Shown piece after piece: positions 1-8,209 of a DNA stretch of 64,000 nucleotides; the stretch's first letter is position 1, and each line of letters starts with the position of its first letter. Position numbers and translations under genes: made by a program. This stretch comes from Pseudomonas sp. ICMP 561. GTDB lineage: Bacteria; Pseudomonadota; Gammaproteobacteria; Pseudomonadales; Pseudomonadaceae. The notes below the pieces were generated by a model. It was not told where the DNA came from, made no database searches, and saw only the letters and a program-made list of their open reading frames with translations. Where the stretch lies: NCBI RefSeq assembly GCF_002699985.1, contig NZ_LKBT01000070.1:1-64000 (forward strand), in the 5' to 3' direction.

Positions 1-199
1 CTGCCACCCAGGCGTAAGCGAGCTTACCCCCGAGTGGTCAAACCAAGGCCGGTCAAATATCCAAAGAAAAAACCAACGGAGCTTAACTGACAGGCATTAG
101 GGCAAGCCCAGCTCCCACAGGGTTATGTGCTGGCAGCGAGATAGCCTCTCTGAAGTCAGCTGTCGCGGCCAGCGTTGCTTTGACAGGCGAGCGCTTTCT

Positions 200-292
200 C
201 CTGTGGGCGCCGGGCTTGCCCGCGATGCAGACGCCGCGATTTTGCAGTGGAACCGAGTTGCCTTTTACGCGGGCAAGCACCGCTCCCACAGG
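200..292. repeat. REPIN (inverted pair of REP sequences)
   Basis: Two inverted copies of a REP-type sequence (cgggcttgcccgcgat reading in, cgcgggcaagcaccgctcccacagg reading out) flank a spacer of about 45 bases. A half copy lies at about 100-122. The rest of 1-325 holds no gene I can support; it lies downstream of bdhA. Confidence 0.7.
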
Positions 293-325
293 ACTGCATT
301 TCAAGTTTTGAGTGGCCTGATTACC

Positions 326-1096
326 TCACCGCGCCAGCCACCCGCCATCCACATTCCACGCCGCGCCACGCACTTGGCTGCCGGCCTCGCTGGACAGGAA
401 CAATACCAGTTCGCCCAGCTGTGACGGTGTGACGAACTCAAGCGACGGCTGTTTCTCGGCCAGCAGGTCATGTTTGGCCTGATCGGCATCGCCACTGGCC
501 GCTGCCCGGTCATCAATCTGCTGTTGCACCAGCGGCGTCAGCACCCAGCCTGGGCAAATCGCATTGCAGGTGACATTCGTCGTGGCGGTTTCCAGGCCCA
601 CGACTTTGGTCAGCCCGATCACGCCATGCTTGGCGGCAACATAGGCCGCTTTACCGGTGGACCCCACCAGACCATGCACCGAAGCAATGTTAATGATTCG
701 CCCCCAGTTTTTACTGCGCATGCCCGGCAGGCACAGGCGCGTGCCGTGAAAGACCGAGGACAGGTTGATCGCAATGATCGAATCCCAGCGCTCAACGGGG
801 AAGTCTTCGACAGCATCAACGTGCTGAATGCCTGCGTTGTTGACCAGAATGTCGACCCCACCAAACTCGCACTCGGCGTAATCGATCATCTGCGCGATCT
901 GCTCGGGTTTGCTGACGTCGGCGGGATGATGACCCACCTTGCCGCCGAACTTCGCAACTTCGGCAATGACTGCCGATGCATCGCCGAAACCATTGAGGAT
1001 CAAGTCAGCGCCAGCCCTGGCAAGCGACAGAGCGATGCCCAGCCCGATACCGCTGGTAGAACCGGTGACCAATGCCGTTTTACCTTTAAGACTCAT
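326..1096 (-). CDS. bdhA: 3-hydroxybutyrate dehydrogenase
   Basis: Short-chain dehydrogenase of 256 residues, the usual length for BdhA, oxidising D-3-hydroxybutyrate to acetoacetate with NAD in the cytoplasm. The N-terminal Rossmann motif TGSTSGIGLGIA, the NNAG motif, the catalytic Ser in INIASVHG and the YVAAK Tyr-Lys pair are all visible. The internal ATG at 1096 starts the natural MSLKGKTALVTG beginning; the ATG six codons upstream lacks family support. It lies 10 bases downstream of a GntP-type permease and behind a sigma-54 activator, the arrangement of the P. aeruginosa bdhA-permease-hbcR locus, so growth on 3-hydroxybutyrate is the likely role. Confidence 0.92.
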   Translation of the reverse strand: MSLKGKTALVTGSTSGIGLGIALSLARAGADLILNGFGDASAVIAEVAKFGGKVGHHPADVSKPEQIAQMIDYAECEFGGVDILVNNAGIQHVDAVEDFPVERWDSIIAINLSSVFHGTRLCLPGMRSKNWGRIINIASVHGLVGSTGKAAYVAAKHGVIGLTKVVGLETATTNVTCNAICPGWVLTPLVQQQIDDRAAASGDADQAKHDLLAEKQPSLEFVTPSQLGELVLFLSSEAGSQVRGAAWNVDGGWLAR

Positions 1097-1106
1097 ACGT
1101 TGCGCC

Positions 1107-2498
1107 TCACACAATGCCAGTAGCGTAAAAAGTGCCGATCACCACAAACACCGCCAGTGTCTTGATGATGGTGATACCGAAAATATCTTTGTAAGCCTCG
1201 CGATGGGTCAATCCGGTGACGGCCAGCAAGGTAATCACCGCGCCGTTATGCGGCAGCGTGTCCATGCCGCCGCTGGCCATGGCCGCGACCCGATGCAGCA
1301 CCTCCAACGGGATGTTGGCGGCATGAGCTGCATTGATGAAAGTTTCCGACATGGCCGCCAGTGCGATGCTCATACCGCCTGACGCCGAGCCGGTGATCCC
1401 GGCCAGCAACGTCACGGTGATGGCTTCGTTGACCAGCGGATCTGGAATGCCTTTGAGCCAGTCAGCCAGCACCAGAAAGCCTGGCAGGGAGGCGATGACT
1501 GCGCCAAAGCCATATTCCGAAGCTGTATTCATCGCCGCGAGTAGCGCACCGTTAACCGCACTTTTGCTGCCTTCCGCCAGACGACTTCGAATGGCCGTGA
1601 AGCCGAACGCGAGCACCATCAGAATCCCGATCAACAACGCGGCTTCGACTGCCCAGATGGCGGTGAGCTTGGCAATCTCGGTCTGGACCGGTGTCGCCAT
1701 GCCCGGCAGGGCGAGGGTATGCGTCTTGCCGTACCACTGAGGGATCCACCAGGTGAACAGCAGGTTCATCACGCCAACCAGCAGCAAGGGCGAAATCGCG
1801 ATCCACGGATTCGGCAGCTTGATGTCTTCCGGCGTATCCGGTTCGTTGCGCAGCTCAGTGCCGTAACCTTCACCGGCGCGCTGGGCTCTATTGCGCTGGC
1901 GCTGCAGGTAAAGCATGCCTGCGCAGAATACGAAAATAGTGCCAATCACACCCAGCCACGGCGCGGCCCACGCGGTGGTATTGAAGAACGTGGTGGGAAT
2001 GATGTTCTGGATCTGCGGGGTGCCGGGCAGGGCGTCCATGGTGAACGAAAACGCACCGAGGGCGATGGTCGCCGGTATCAAACGCTTGGGGATGTCGCTC
2101 TGGCGGAACATCTCAGCAGCAAATGGATAGACTGCGAATACCACGACGAACAGCGAAACGCCGCCGTAAGTGAGCAGGGCGCAGACCAGTACGATGACCA
2201 GGATGGCCTGGCGCGTACCCAGCACGCCGATGGCTGCCGCGACGATAGCCCGGGAAAATCCGGACAACTCGATCAGCTTGCCAAACACGGCACCCAGCAG
2301 AAACACCGGAAAGTACAGCTTGATGAAGCCGACCATCTTGTCCATGAACACCCCGGTAAAGGCCGGGGCGACGGCGGACGGATCTGTCAGCAGCACTGCG
2401 CCTAGGGCGGCTATGGGGGCAAAGAGGATAACGCTGTAACCGCGATAGGCAGCAAGCATCAACAGCCCGAGGGCTGCCAGGGCGATGATTACACTCAT
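1107..2498 (-). CDS. GntP-family permease, probable 3-hydroxybutyrate importer
   Basis: A 463-residue inner-membrane protein made almost wholly of hydrophobic segments, with the GntP/CitMHS-like layout: MSVIIALAALGLLMLAAY at the start, a central charged loop near residues 195-225 and conserved TLPHNGAVITLLAV near the end. GntP members are proton symporters for gluconate and small hydroxy acids. Substrate is inferred from context: the gene lies directly upstream of bdhA and downstream of hbcR. A -24/-12 promoter lies about 125 bases upstream, so permease and dehydrogenase are probably one sigma-54-dependent transcript. Confidence 0.85.
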   Translation of the reverse strand: MSVIIALAALGLLMLAAYRGYSVILFAPIAALGAVLLTDPSAVAPAFTGVFMDKMVGFIKLYFPVFLLGAVFGKLIELSGFSRAIVAAAIGVLGTRQAILVIVLVCALLTYGGVSLFVVVFAVYPFAAEMFRQSDIPKRLIPATIALGAFSFTMDALPGTPQIQNIIPTTFFNTTAWAAPWLGVIGTIFVFCAGMLYLQRQRNRAQRAGEGYGTELRNEPDTPEDIKLPNPWIAISPLLLVGVMNLLFTWWIPQWYGKTHTLALPGMATPVQTEIAKLTAIWAVEAALLIGILMVLAFGFTAIRSRLAEGSKSAVNGALLAAMNTASEYGFGAVIASLPGFLVLADWLKGIPDPLVNEAITVTLLAGITGSASGGMSIALAAMSETFINAAHAANIPLEVLHRVAAMASGGMDTLPHNGAVITLLAVTGLTHREAYKDIFGITIIKTLAVFVVIGTFYATGIV

Positions 2499-2623
2499 TG
2501 AGTGTCTCCTGGCCTGGGAATCCGGCGAACTCAGAGGCTGCCGATAGCGCTCTGCATGGCTCGGTGGATCCTGTCGGCATATTGTTATTGTTTTCGGCTG
2601 CGGGAGTGCCGCTTGAGTGATTT

Positions 2624-2639
2624 AGCGGGAATCGTGCCA
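2624..2639 (-). promoter_or_regulatory. Sigma-54 (-24/-12) promoter for the permease-bdhA operon
   Basis: Read on the minus strand the site is TGGCACGATTCCCGCT: the invariant GG and GC are separated by exactly 10 bases and the left half TGGCACG is a perfect -24 match. The -12 half is weaker (CCGCT in place of TTGCW). It points at the permease, and the enhancer-binding activator that would use it is encoded next door. Confidence 0.75.
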
Positions 2640-2750
2640 GCTCTTCAATGCATTGATTTTTATGATCTTTATGTGAATCAGTTGAGGCGAGGATTAGATT
2701 CCGTCTCCGAATCGAGACTTTTTATTTTCTCTGGCAACATTCGATCTATG

Positions 2751-2776
2751 TAGGAGCTGCCGAAGGCTGCGAATCG
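2751..2776. repeat. Single REP sequence
   Basis: tgtaggagctgccgaaggct followed by gcgaat; the same unit forms an inverted pair at 35728-35805 and a single copy at 62251-62276. Confidence 0.7.
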
Positions 2777-2810
2777 GTCATTCCTGACACGCCGCAAAGA
2801 TGGATCTGCA

Positions 2811-2890
2811 GGAGCGCGCTTGCCCGCGATAGCGTCAGCACAGCCGATAAATTTTTCACTGATAGACCGGATCGCGGGCAAGCGCGCTCC
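2811..2890. repeat. REPIN
   Basis: Perfect 20-base inverted arms (ggagcgcgcttgcccgcgat and its complement) around a 40-base spacer. It lies between the hbcR 3' end and the permease promoter. Confidence 0.8.
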
Positions 2891-2910
2891 AACGGGTTCT
2901 ATGTCATTCC

Positions 2911-3015
2911 GTAGGACCGGCCGGGCGGCGTTCCGCTTTAGCCGGGAGGGCGTCGGGACATTCACCAAACTTTCTTCGCTAGAAACACCGCTCTCCCGGC
3001 TAAAGCCGGTCCTAC
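2911..3015. repeat. REPIN of a different class
   Basis: Inverted arms built on gtaggaccgg and tttagccgggag, distinct in sequence from the neighbouring REPIN. The intergenic stretch 2640-3062 holds these repeats and no gene. Confidence 0.75.
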
Positions 3016-3062
3016 GGGATTGCAAGTCAGAACAGAGTCTCCATCCAGAGACGCAAGTCTCT

Positions 3063-4478
3063 CTATTGAGACTCGGCAATCCCCAGCGCCGCCATTTTCT
3101 TGTAGAGCGTCGAGCGGCCGAGTCCCAGTTGACTCGCGGCTTCCACGACATTCCCTGCGCATTGCACCAGTGCCTGCTCAATCAACTGCCGATCAAAGCG
3201 TTGTCGGGCCTGGCTGAAGGTTTCGAAGCACGCAGGATCAGACGATTCACTTGCCAGGCTATTGACCGGGACCAGGCTGCCAATCGAGGCTCTGATCTCT
3301 TTAGCATTGAGCACGAGGTCATCACTGAGCAAGGCTGCACGCTCCAGAACGTTGCGCAGCTCGCGAATATTGCCCGGCCACGCATGCTGGGCGAGCAGCG
3401 CCTGTGCGCCCGGTTCGAGTTCGTGCTGGCTGCGCAGCTCTTCGAGGATCGATTCGCTGAGCGCTGGCAGGTCATCCAGCCGATCGCGCAACGGCGGCAC
3501 CTGAATGGGCAAAACGCTCAAGCGGTAATAAAGGTCCGCGCGAAACTGGCCACGTTTGATGGCCGCTTCAAGGTCAGTAGAAGTCGCAGCAATCAGGCGG
3601 ATATCGCTCTTGTGCACTTGATTGGAACCGACAGGCTCGTACTCTTTTTCCTGCAGGACGCGCAGCAGTTTGCTTTGCAAGGGCAGTGGCATATCGCCGA
3701 TTTCATCGAGAAACAACGTGCCACCCTGGGCGATCTGCAGTTTGCCCGGTCGCCCTTTGCGGTCAGCGCCGGTGAAGGCACCCGGCGCAGTGCCGAAAAA
3801 CTCCGCTTCCAGCAATGTTTCCGGAATGGCCGCGCTGTTGATGCTGACAAATGCTTTGTGTGCCCGTGGTGACGCGTTGTGAATCGCGTGGGCCAGCAGT
3901 TCCTTGCCGGTGCCCGTTTCACCCAGCAGCAGAACAGGGGATTCAGCACTGGCGCTGCGTCGCGCCCGGCGTTTGACTTCCAGGCTGGCCGCGCTGGTGC
4001 CAATGAAATGCGCAAAACTGTATTTGGCCTGACGGGCACGCAACAAGGAACGGGTAGAGGCCAGTTCCTCTTGCATGCTCAGGTAACGCTTGAGTAGCGG
4101 CGAAAGCGCCTGAAGCTCATCAAACAGAGCGAAACCAATGGCCCCGATCAAATCACCGGTGTCATCGTGAATCGGCAAGCGCATGACCACCAGCGGGTCC
4201 TTGGCGGTATCCATCATGTCCAACAGAATCGGCCGTCCATTAGTGGCGACCTGGCGCAGCAGACTCCCGGGGATGACCTTTTCGCAGGGTTGGCCCAGCG
4301 CCAGACTGGAGTCCTGCAGCCCGAAGCGGCGGGCATAACGTTCGTTGATCCAGACAATCTTTGCGTCTTTGTCGACAATCACGGTGCCCTCGCTCGACTG
4401 CTCGATGATTTCGAACAGCGAGCGAATCGCCAGTTGGCGAACCCTGCGGTAATCGTTGAGGCTATGGCTCTCTTTCAT
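3063..4478 (-). CDS. hbcR: Sigma-54-dependent activator of 3-hydroxybutyrate catabolism (HbcR type)
   Basis: A 471-residue enhancer-binding protein. Residues 15-120 form a PAS-like sensor (EGTVIVDKDAKIVWIN). Residues about 160-385 are an AAA+ domain with Walker A GETGTGKE, the sigma-54 contact loop GAFTGA, Walker B TLFLDEIG and an arginine region LPIQVPPLRDR. The C-terminus is a Fis-type helix-turn-helix (AASQLGLGRSTLYKKM). It is encoded upstream of the permease and bdhA on the same strand, and a good -24/-12 promoter precedes the permease, so it most likely activates them. The symbol rests on locus similarity to P. aeruginosa. Motifs are certain, the inducer is not visible. Confidence 0.85.
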   Translation of the reverse strand: MKESHSLNDYRRVRQLAIRSLFEIIEQSSEGTVIVDKDAKIVWINERYARRFGLQDSSLALGQPCEKVIPGSLLRQVATNGRPILLDMMDTAKDPLVVMRLPIHDDTGDLIGAIGFALFDELQALSPLLKRYLSMQEELASTRSLLRARQAKYSFAHFIGTSAASLEVKRRARRSASAESPVLLLGETGTGKELLAHAIHNASPRAHKAFVSINSAAIPETLLEAEFFGTAPGAFTGADRKGRPGKLQIAQGGTLFLDEIGDMPLPLQSKLLRVLQEKEYEPVGSNQVHKSDIRLIAATSTDLEAAIKRGQFRADLYYRLSVLPIQVPPLRDRLDDLPALSESILEELRSQHELEPGAQALLAQHAWPGNIRELRNVLERAALLSDDLVLNAKEIRASIGSLVPVNSLASESSDPACFETFSQARQRFDRQLIEQALVQCAGNVVEAASQLGLGRSTLYKKMAALGIAESQ

Positions 4479-4531
4479 GGGGTGTTCCGTTGTGCGTCAC
4501 CGGCGTCTGGCCGTACAGAATGCCCTTTTTT

Positions 4532-6115
4532 TCAACTGAATCCAGGGTGTGCCGCCGCCAGCAATTCCTTGGTGTAAGGATGTTGGGGGGCGTCGAACAG
4601 ATCGTGACTGGCGCCACGTTCGACAACCTTGCCGTCTTTGACCACGATCACGTCGTGGGCCAGTGCTTTGACCACGGCCAGATCGTGACTGATGAACAAA
4701 TACGTGAGCCCGTGCTTTTCCTGCAACTGACGTAGCAAGGCCACGACTTGTTTCTGCACCGTTCGGTCCAGCGCCGAGGTCGGTTCATCCAGCAGTATCA
4801 ATGCCGGCTTGAGGACCAGGGCCCTGGCGATGGCTATCCGCTGGCGCTGGCCGCCGGAAAACTCATGGGGGTAACGATGCCTGCTTTGCGGGTCGATACC
4901 GACTTCTTCCAGCACGCGAATGACTTCGACCTCACATTGCGTCGCGTCCATTTCGCTATGAACTTCAAGCCCTTCACTGATGATTTGCGCCACGGACATA
5001 CGCGGGCTGAGGCTGCCATAAGGGTCCTGGAAAACCACCTGCATCTGCTTGCGCCAGGGACGCATTTGCTTCTGATTCAGGTTGTTCAGGCTTTGCCCCT
5101 GAAAACGGATACTGCCACGCGATTCAAGCAGGCGCAGGATTGCCTGACCAAGTGTCGATTTTCCCGAGCCCGACTCACCCACGATGCCGAGGGTTTTACC
5201 GCGCTCGATGCTCAGGCTGATGTCATCCACCGCCTTGAGGTATTCCTTGTGCTGACGGAAGATCCCGCCACCCAACGAGAACCAGACACGCAGGTTCTCC
5301 ACCTCCAGCACTTTCTCTCGACTGTCCCGGGGCAGCGGTTCGCCAGCAGGCTCTGCGTCGAGCAGCAGTTTGCTGTAGGGGTGCTGTGGTTGTTTGAACA
5401 ATGAGTGGCAATTGGATTGCTCGACGATTTCCCCGGCGCGCATCACGCAGACACGCTGGGCAATGCTATGCACCAGATTGAGGTCATGACTTATCAGCAG
5501 CAGCGACATGTTCAAGCGCTGTTGCAACTCTTTGAGCAGCAGCAGGATCTTGCGCTGCACCGTCACATCCAGGGCCGTGGTCGGCTCGTCGGCGATCAGC
5601 AATTCCGGCTCGCAGGCCAGCGCCATGGCGATCATCACCCGCTGGCGCTGACCACCTGACAATTCGTGGGGATAGGCTTTGAGACGCTTCTCCGGTTGCT
5701 GGATACCCACCAGTTCGAGCAGTTCAACAATGCGTTTTTGCGCGGCCCGGCCTGTCAGGCCCTTGTGCAGCAGAAGAGTTTCACCGATTTGTTTGGAGAC
5801 CGTGTGCAGCGGGTTCAGCGAGGTCATCGGTTCCTGGAAAATCATCCCGATCTGATGACCCCGCAAGCGGCGCAAGGTACGGCTGTCTGCGCCAAGCAAC
5901 TGCTGGTCTCGATAGAGAATGCTGCCGGTGCTAACCGTGCCTTTGGCGGGCAGCAATTGCAGGATCGAATGGGCGGTGACTGACTTGCCGGAGCCGGATT
6001 CGCCCACCAGCGCCAGGCATTCACCGGCGCGGATATCCAGGCTCAGGTTCTTGACCACCGTTTGACCGCTGAAGGCGACACTGAGGTCACGGATTTCAAT
6101 CAGGTTGTCCGACAT
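4532..6115 (-). CDS. yejF: Peptide ABC transporter, fused double ATP-binding subunit
   Basis: A 527-residue protein with two complete ABC ATPase domains in tandem, as in YejF. Domain 1 has GESGSGKS, signature LSGGQRQR and LLIADEPTTALD; domain 2 has GESGSGKS, FSGGQRQR and LILLDEPTSALD. Each is followed by the oligopeptide-binding C-terminal extension seen in DppD/F-type ATPases. The ATG at 6115 gives MSDNLIEIRDL, the usual start; upstream Met codons overlap the permease gene. It is the last gene of the yejABEF operon and powers peptide uptake at the inner membrane. Confidence 0.93.
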   Translation of the reverse strand: MSDNLIEIRDLSVAFSGQTVVKNLSLDIRAGECLALVGESGSGKSVTAHSILQLLPAKGTVSTGSILYRDQQLLGADSRTLRRLRGHQIGMIFQEPMTSLNPLHTVSKQIGETLLLHKGLTGRAAQKRIVELLELVGIQQPEKRLKAYPHELSGGQRQRVMIAMALACEPELLIADEPTTALDVTVQRKILLLLKELQQRLNMSLLLISHDLNLVHSIAQRVCVMRAGEIVEQSNCHSLFKQPQHPYSKLLLDAEPAGEPLPRDSREKVLEVENLRVWFSLGGGIFRQHKEYLKAVDDISLSIERGKTLGIVGESGSGKSTLGQAILRLLESRGSIRFQGQSLNNLNQKQMRPWRKQMQVVFQDPYGSLSPRMSVAQIISEGLEVHSEMDATQCEVEVIRVLEEVGIDPQSRHRYPHEFSGGQRQRIAIARALVLKPALILLDEPTSALDRTVQKQVVALLRQLQEKHGLTYLFISHDLAVVKALAHDVIVVKDGKVVERGASHDLFDAPQHPYTKELLAAAHPGFS

Positions 6116-6116
6116 A

Positions 6117-7139
6117 TCAAGACCTCGGGTCGAAGGCATCACGCAGCGCCTCGCCAATGAATACGAGCAGTGACAGGATCAGCGCCAGGGTGAAGAACGC
6201 GGTCAGCCCCAGCCAGGGTGCTTGCAGGTTCTGTTTGCCCTGGGCGATCAGCTCCCCAAGCGAAGCGCTGCCAGCGGGCATGCCGAAGCCCAGAAAATCC
6301 AGCGCGGTCAGGGTGGAAATCGCACCGGTAAGGATAAACGGCAGGTAACTCAGGGTCGCATTCATCGCGTTGGGCAGGATATGCCGGGTGATGATCTTGC
6401 GGTCGCTCATGCCCAGTGCGCGAGCCGCCTTGACGTACTCAAGGTTGCGGCCGCGTAGAAACTCGGCGCGCACCACATCCACCAGGGCGAGCCATGAAAA
6501 CAGCGCCATGATCCCCAGCAACCACCAGAAATTGGGTTCGACGAAGCCGGACAAAATGATCAGCAGATAAAGCACCGGCAACCCTGACCAGACTTCCAGC
6601 AAGCGCTGACCGATCAGGTCGACCCAGCCGCCGTAATAGCCTTGCAGCGCACCCGCTGCGATACCAATCAGGGCACTGATGGTCGTCAATACCAGGGCGA
6701 AGAGAATCGACACCCGGGCACCGAATATCACTCGGGCCAACACGTCCCGCGCCTGATCGTCAGTGCCCAGCCAGTTTTGCGCTGTCGGCGGGCTGGGGGC
6801 AGGGCGATTGAGGTCGTAATTGGGGGTGTTGTCGCTGAACGGAATGGGCGGAAACAGCATCCAGCCATCACCCTTTTTGATCAGATCCCGAACGTAGTCA
6901 CTGCGATAGTCCGGCTGGAACGGCAATTGGCCGCCGAACTCTTGCTCGGTGTAACGCTTGAGTGCCGGGAAATACAGCGAGTTCTGATAACTGAGGACCA
7001 GCGGCTTGTCATTGGCGATCAACTCGCCACCCAGCGTCAGCAGGAACAGACCGCAGAACAGCCACAGTGACCACCAGCCTCGGCGATTCTTGCGAAAGCG
7101 GTCGAGCCGTCGTTGGGCCAGCGGAGAAAGTCTGCTCAT
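6117..7139 (-). CDS. yejE: Peptide ABC transporter permease
   Basis: A 340-residue inner-membrane permease of the DppC/YejE type. It has one N-terminal transmembrane helix, a long periplasmic region (residues about 50-130) that is characteristic of YejE, and a membrane-embedded core ending with the EAA-type loop EYVKAARALGMSDRKIITRHILPN that contacts the ATPase. Start overlaps the end of yejB by one base and its end lies one base before yejF, indicating translational coupling. Confidence 0.92.
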   Translation of the reverse strand: MSRLSPLAQRRLDRFRKNRRGWWSLWLFCGLFLLTLGGELIANDKPLVLSYQNSLYFPALKRYTEQEFGGQLPFQPDYRSDYVRDLIKKGDGWMLFPPIPFSDNTPNYDLNRPAPSPPTAQNWLGTDDQARDVLARVIFGARVSILFALVLTTISALIGIAAGALQGYYGGWVDLIGQRLLEVWSGLPVLYLLIILSGFVEPNFWWLLGIMALFSWLALVDVVRAEFLRGRNLEYVKAARALGMSDRKIITRHILPNAMNATLSYLPFILTGAISTLTALDFLGFGMPAGSASLGELIAQGKQNLQAPWLGLTAFFTLALILSLLVFIGEALRDAFDPRS

Positions 7140-8209
7140 CAGGCATTCCTCGCGCTGAAGTCGATTCGCGGATCGACCAGGGTGTAGCAGATATCTCCGA
7201 CCAGTTTTATCAGCAAGCCAAACAGGGTGAAGATGAACAGCGAGCCGAATACCACGGGATAGTCCCGTGAAACCGCAGCTTCATAGCTCATGCGACCCAG
7301 ACCATCGAGGGAGAAAATGACTTCGATGAGCAGCGATCCCGCAAAAAACACGCTGATGAATGCCTGCGGAATACCCGCTACCACCAGCAGCATGGCGTTG
7401 CGAAACACATGGCCGTACAACACGCGGCGCTCGCTCAAGCCTTTGGCCCTGGCCGTTACTACGTACTGGCGGGTGATTTCATTCAGAAACGAGTTCTTGG
7501 TCAGAATCGTCAGCGTGGCGAAACCACCAATGACCAATGACGAAACAGGCAGCACCAGATGCCAGAAGTAGTCCGCAATCTTGCCCACCGTGCTCATCTG
7601 CTCGAAGTCTTCGGACACCAGCCCGCGTACCGGGAACCAGTTGAGTGACGTGCCCCCGGCGAAGAGCACCACCAGCAGCATCGCAAACAGAAACGCCGGC
7701 ATTGCGTAGCCAATGATGATGGCGGTGCTGCTCCAGATGTCGAACTGACTGCCGTGCCTGACTGCCTTGCGAATGCCCAGAGGGATCGAAACCAGATACG
7801 TGATCAGCGTTGCCCAAAGCCCCAGCGAAATGGACACTGGCATCTTTTGCAGAATCAGGTCAGTGACCGTCGCGCCCCGGAAGAAGCTGTTACCGAAGTC
7901 CAGCCGCGCATAGCTTTTCAGCATCAGCCACAGGCGCTCGTGCAGGGGCTTGTCGAAACCATACTGGTGTTCGATGTCCTTGATCAATTTGGGATCGAGG
8001 CCGCGAGACGCACGTGACGGGTTGGCATTGATTGACTCGCTCGCTGCGCTGCCCGCACTGGAACTGGCACCGCCGATACCTTGCAAGCGGGCAATGGCCT
8101 GTTCAACAGGGCCCCCGGGGGCTGCCTGAACAATGAAGAAGTTGACCAGCAAAATGCACAACAGCGTGGGAATGATCAGCAACAGACGTCGCAATAAATA
8201 GCCGAGCAT
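7139..8209 (-). CDS. yejB: Peptide ABC transporter permease
   Basis: A 356-residue DppB/YejB-type permease: an N-terminal signal-anchor helix (MLGYLLRRLLLIIPTLL), an insert near residues 40-70 found in YejB, and an EAA loop YVVTARAKGLSERRVLYGHVF. It forms the heteromeric channel with YejE. It begins one base after the solute-binding gene stops and overlaps yejE. Confidence 0.92.
   Translation of the reverse strand: MLGYLLRRLLLIIPTLLCILLVNFFIVQAAPGGPVEQAIARLQGIGGASSSAGSAASESINANPSRASRGLDPKLIKDIEHQYGFDKPLHERLWLMLKSYARLDFGNSFFRGATVTDLILQKMPVSISLGLWATLITYLVSIPLGIRKAVRHGSQFDIWSSTAIIIGYAMPAFLFAMLLVVLFAGGTSLNWFPVRGLVSEDFEQMSTVGKIADYFWHLVLPVSSLVIGGFATLTILTKNSFLNEITRQYVVTARAKGLSERRVLYGHVFRNAMLLVVAGIPQAFISVFFAGSLLIEVIFSLDGLGRMSYEAAVSRDYPVVFGSLFIFTLFGLLIKLVGDICYTLVDPRIDFSARNA

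Noticed and set aside
2820..3872. 350-codon plus-strand frame across REPINs and the 3' half of hbcR
   Set aside because: It runs through repeats and is antisense to the AAA+ domain of hbcR.
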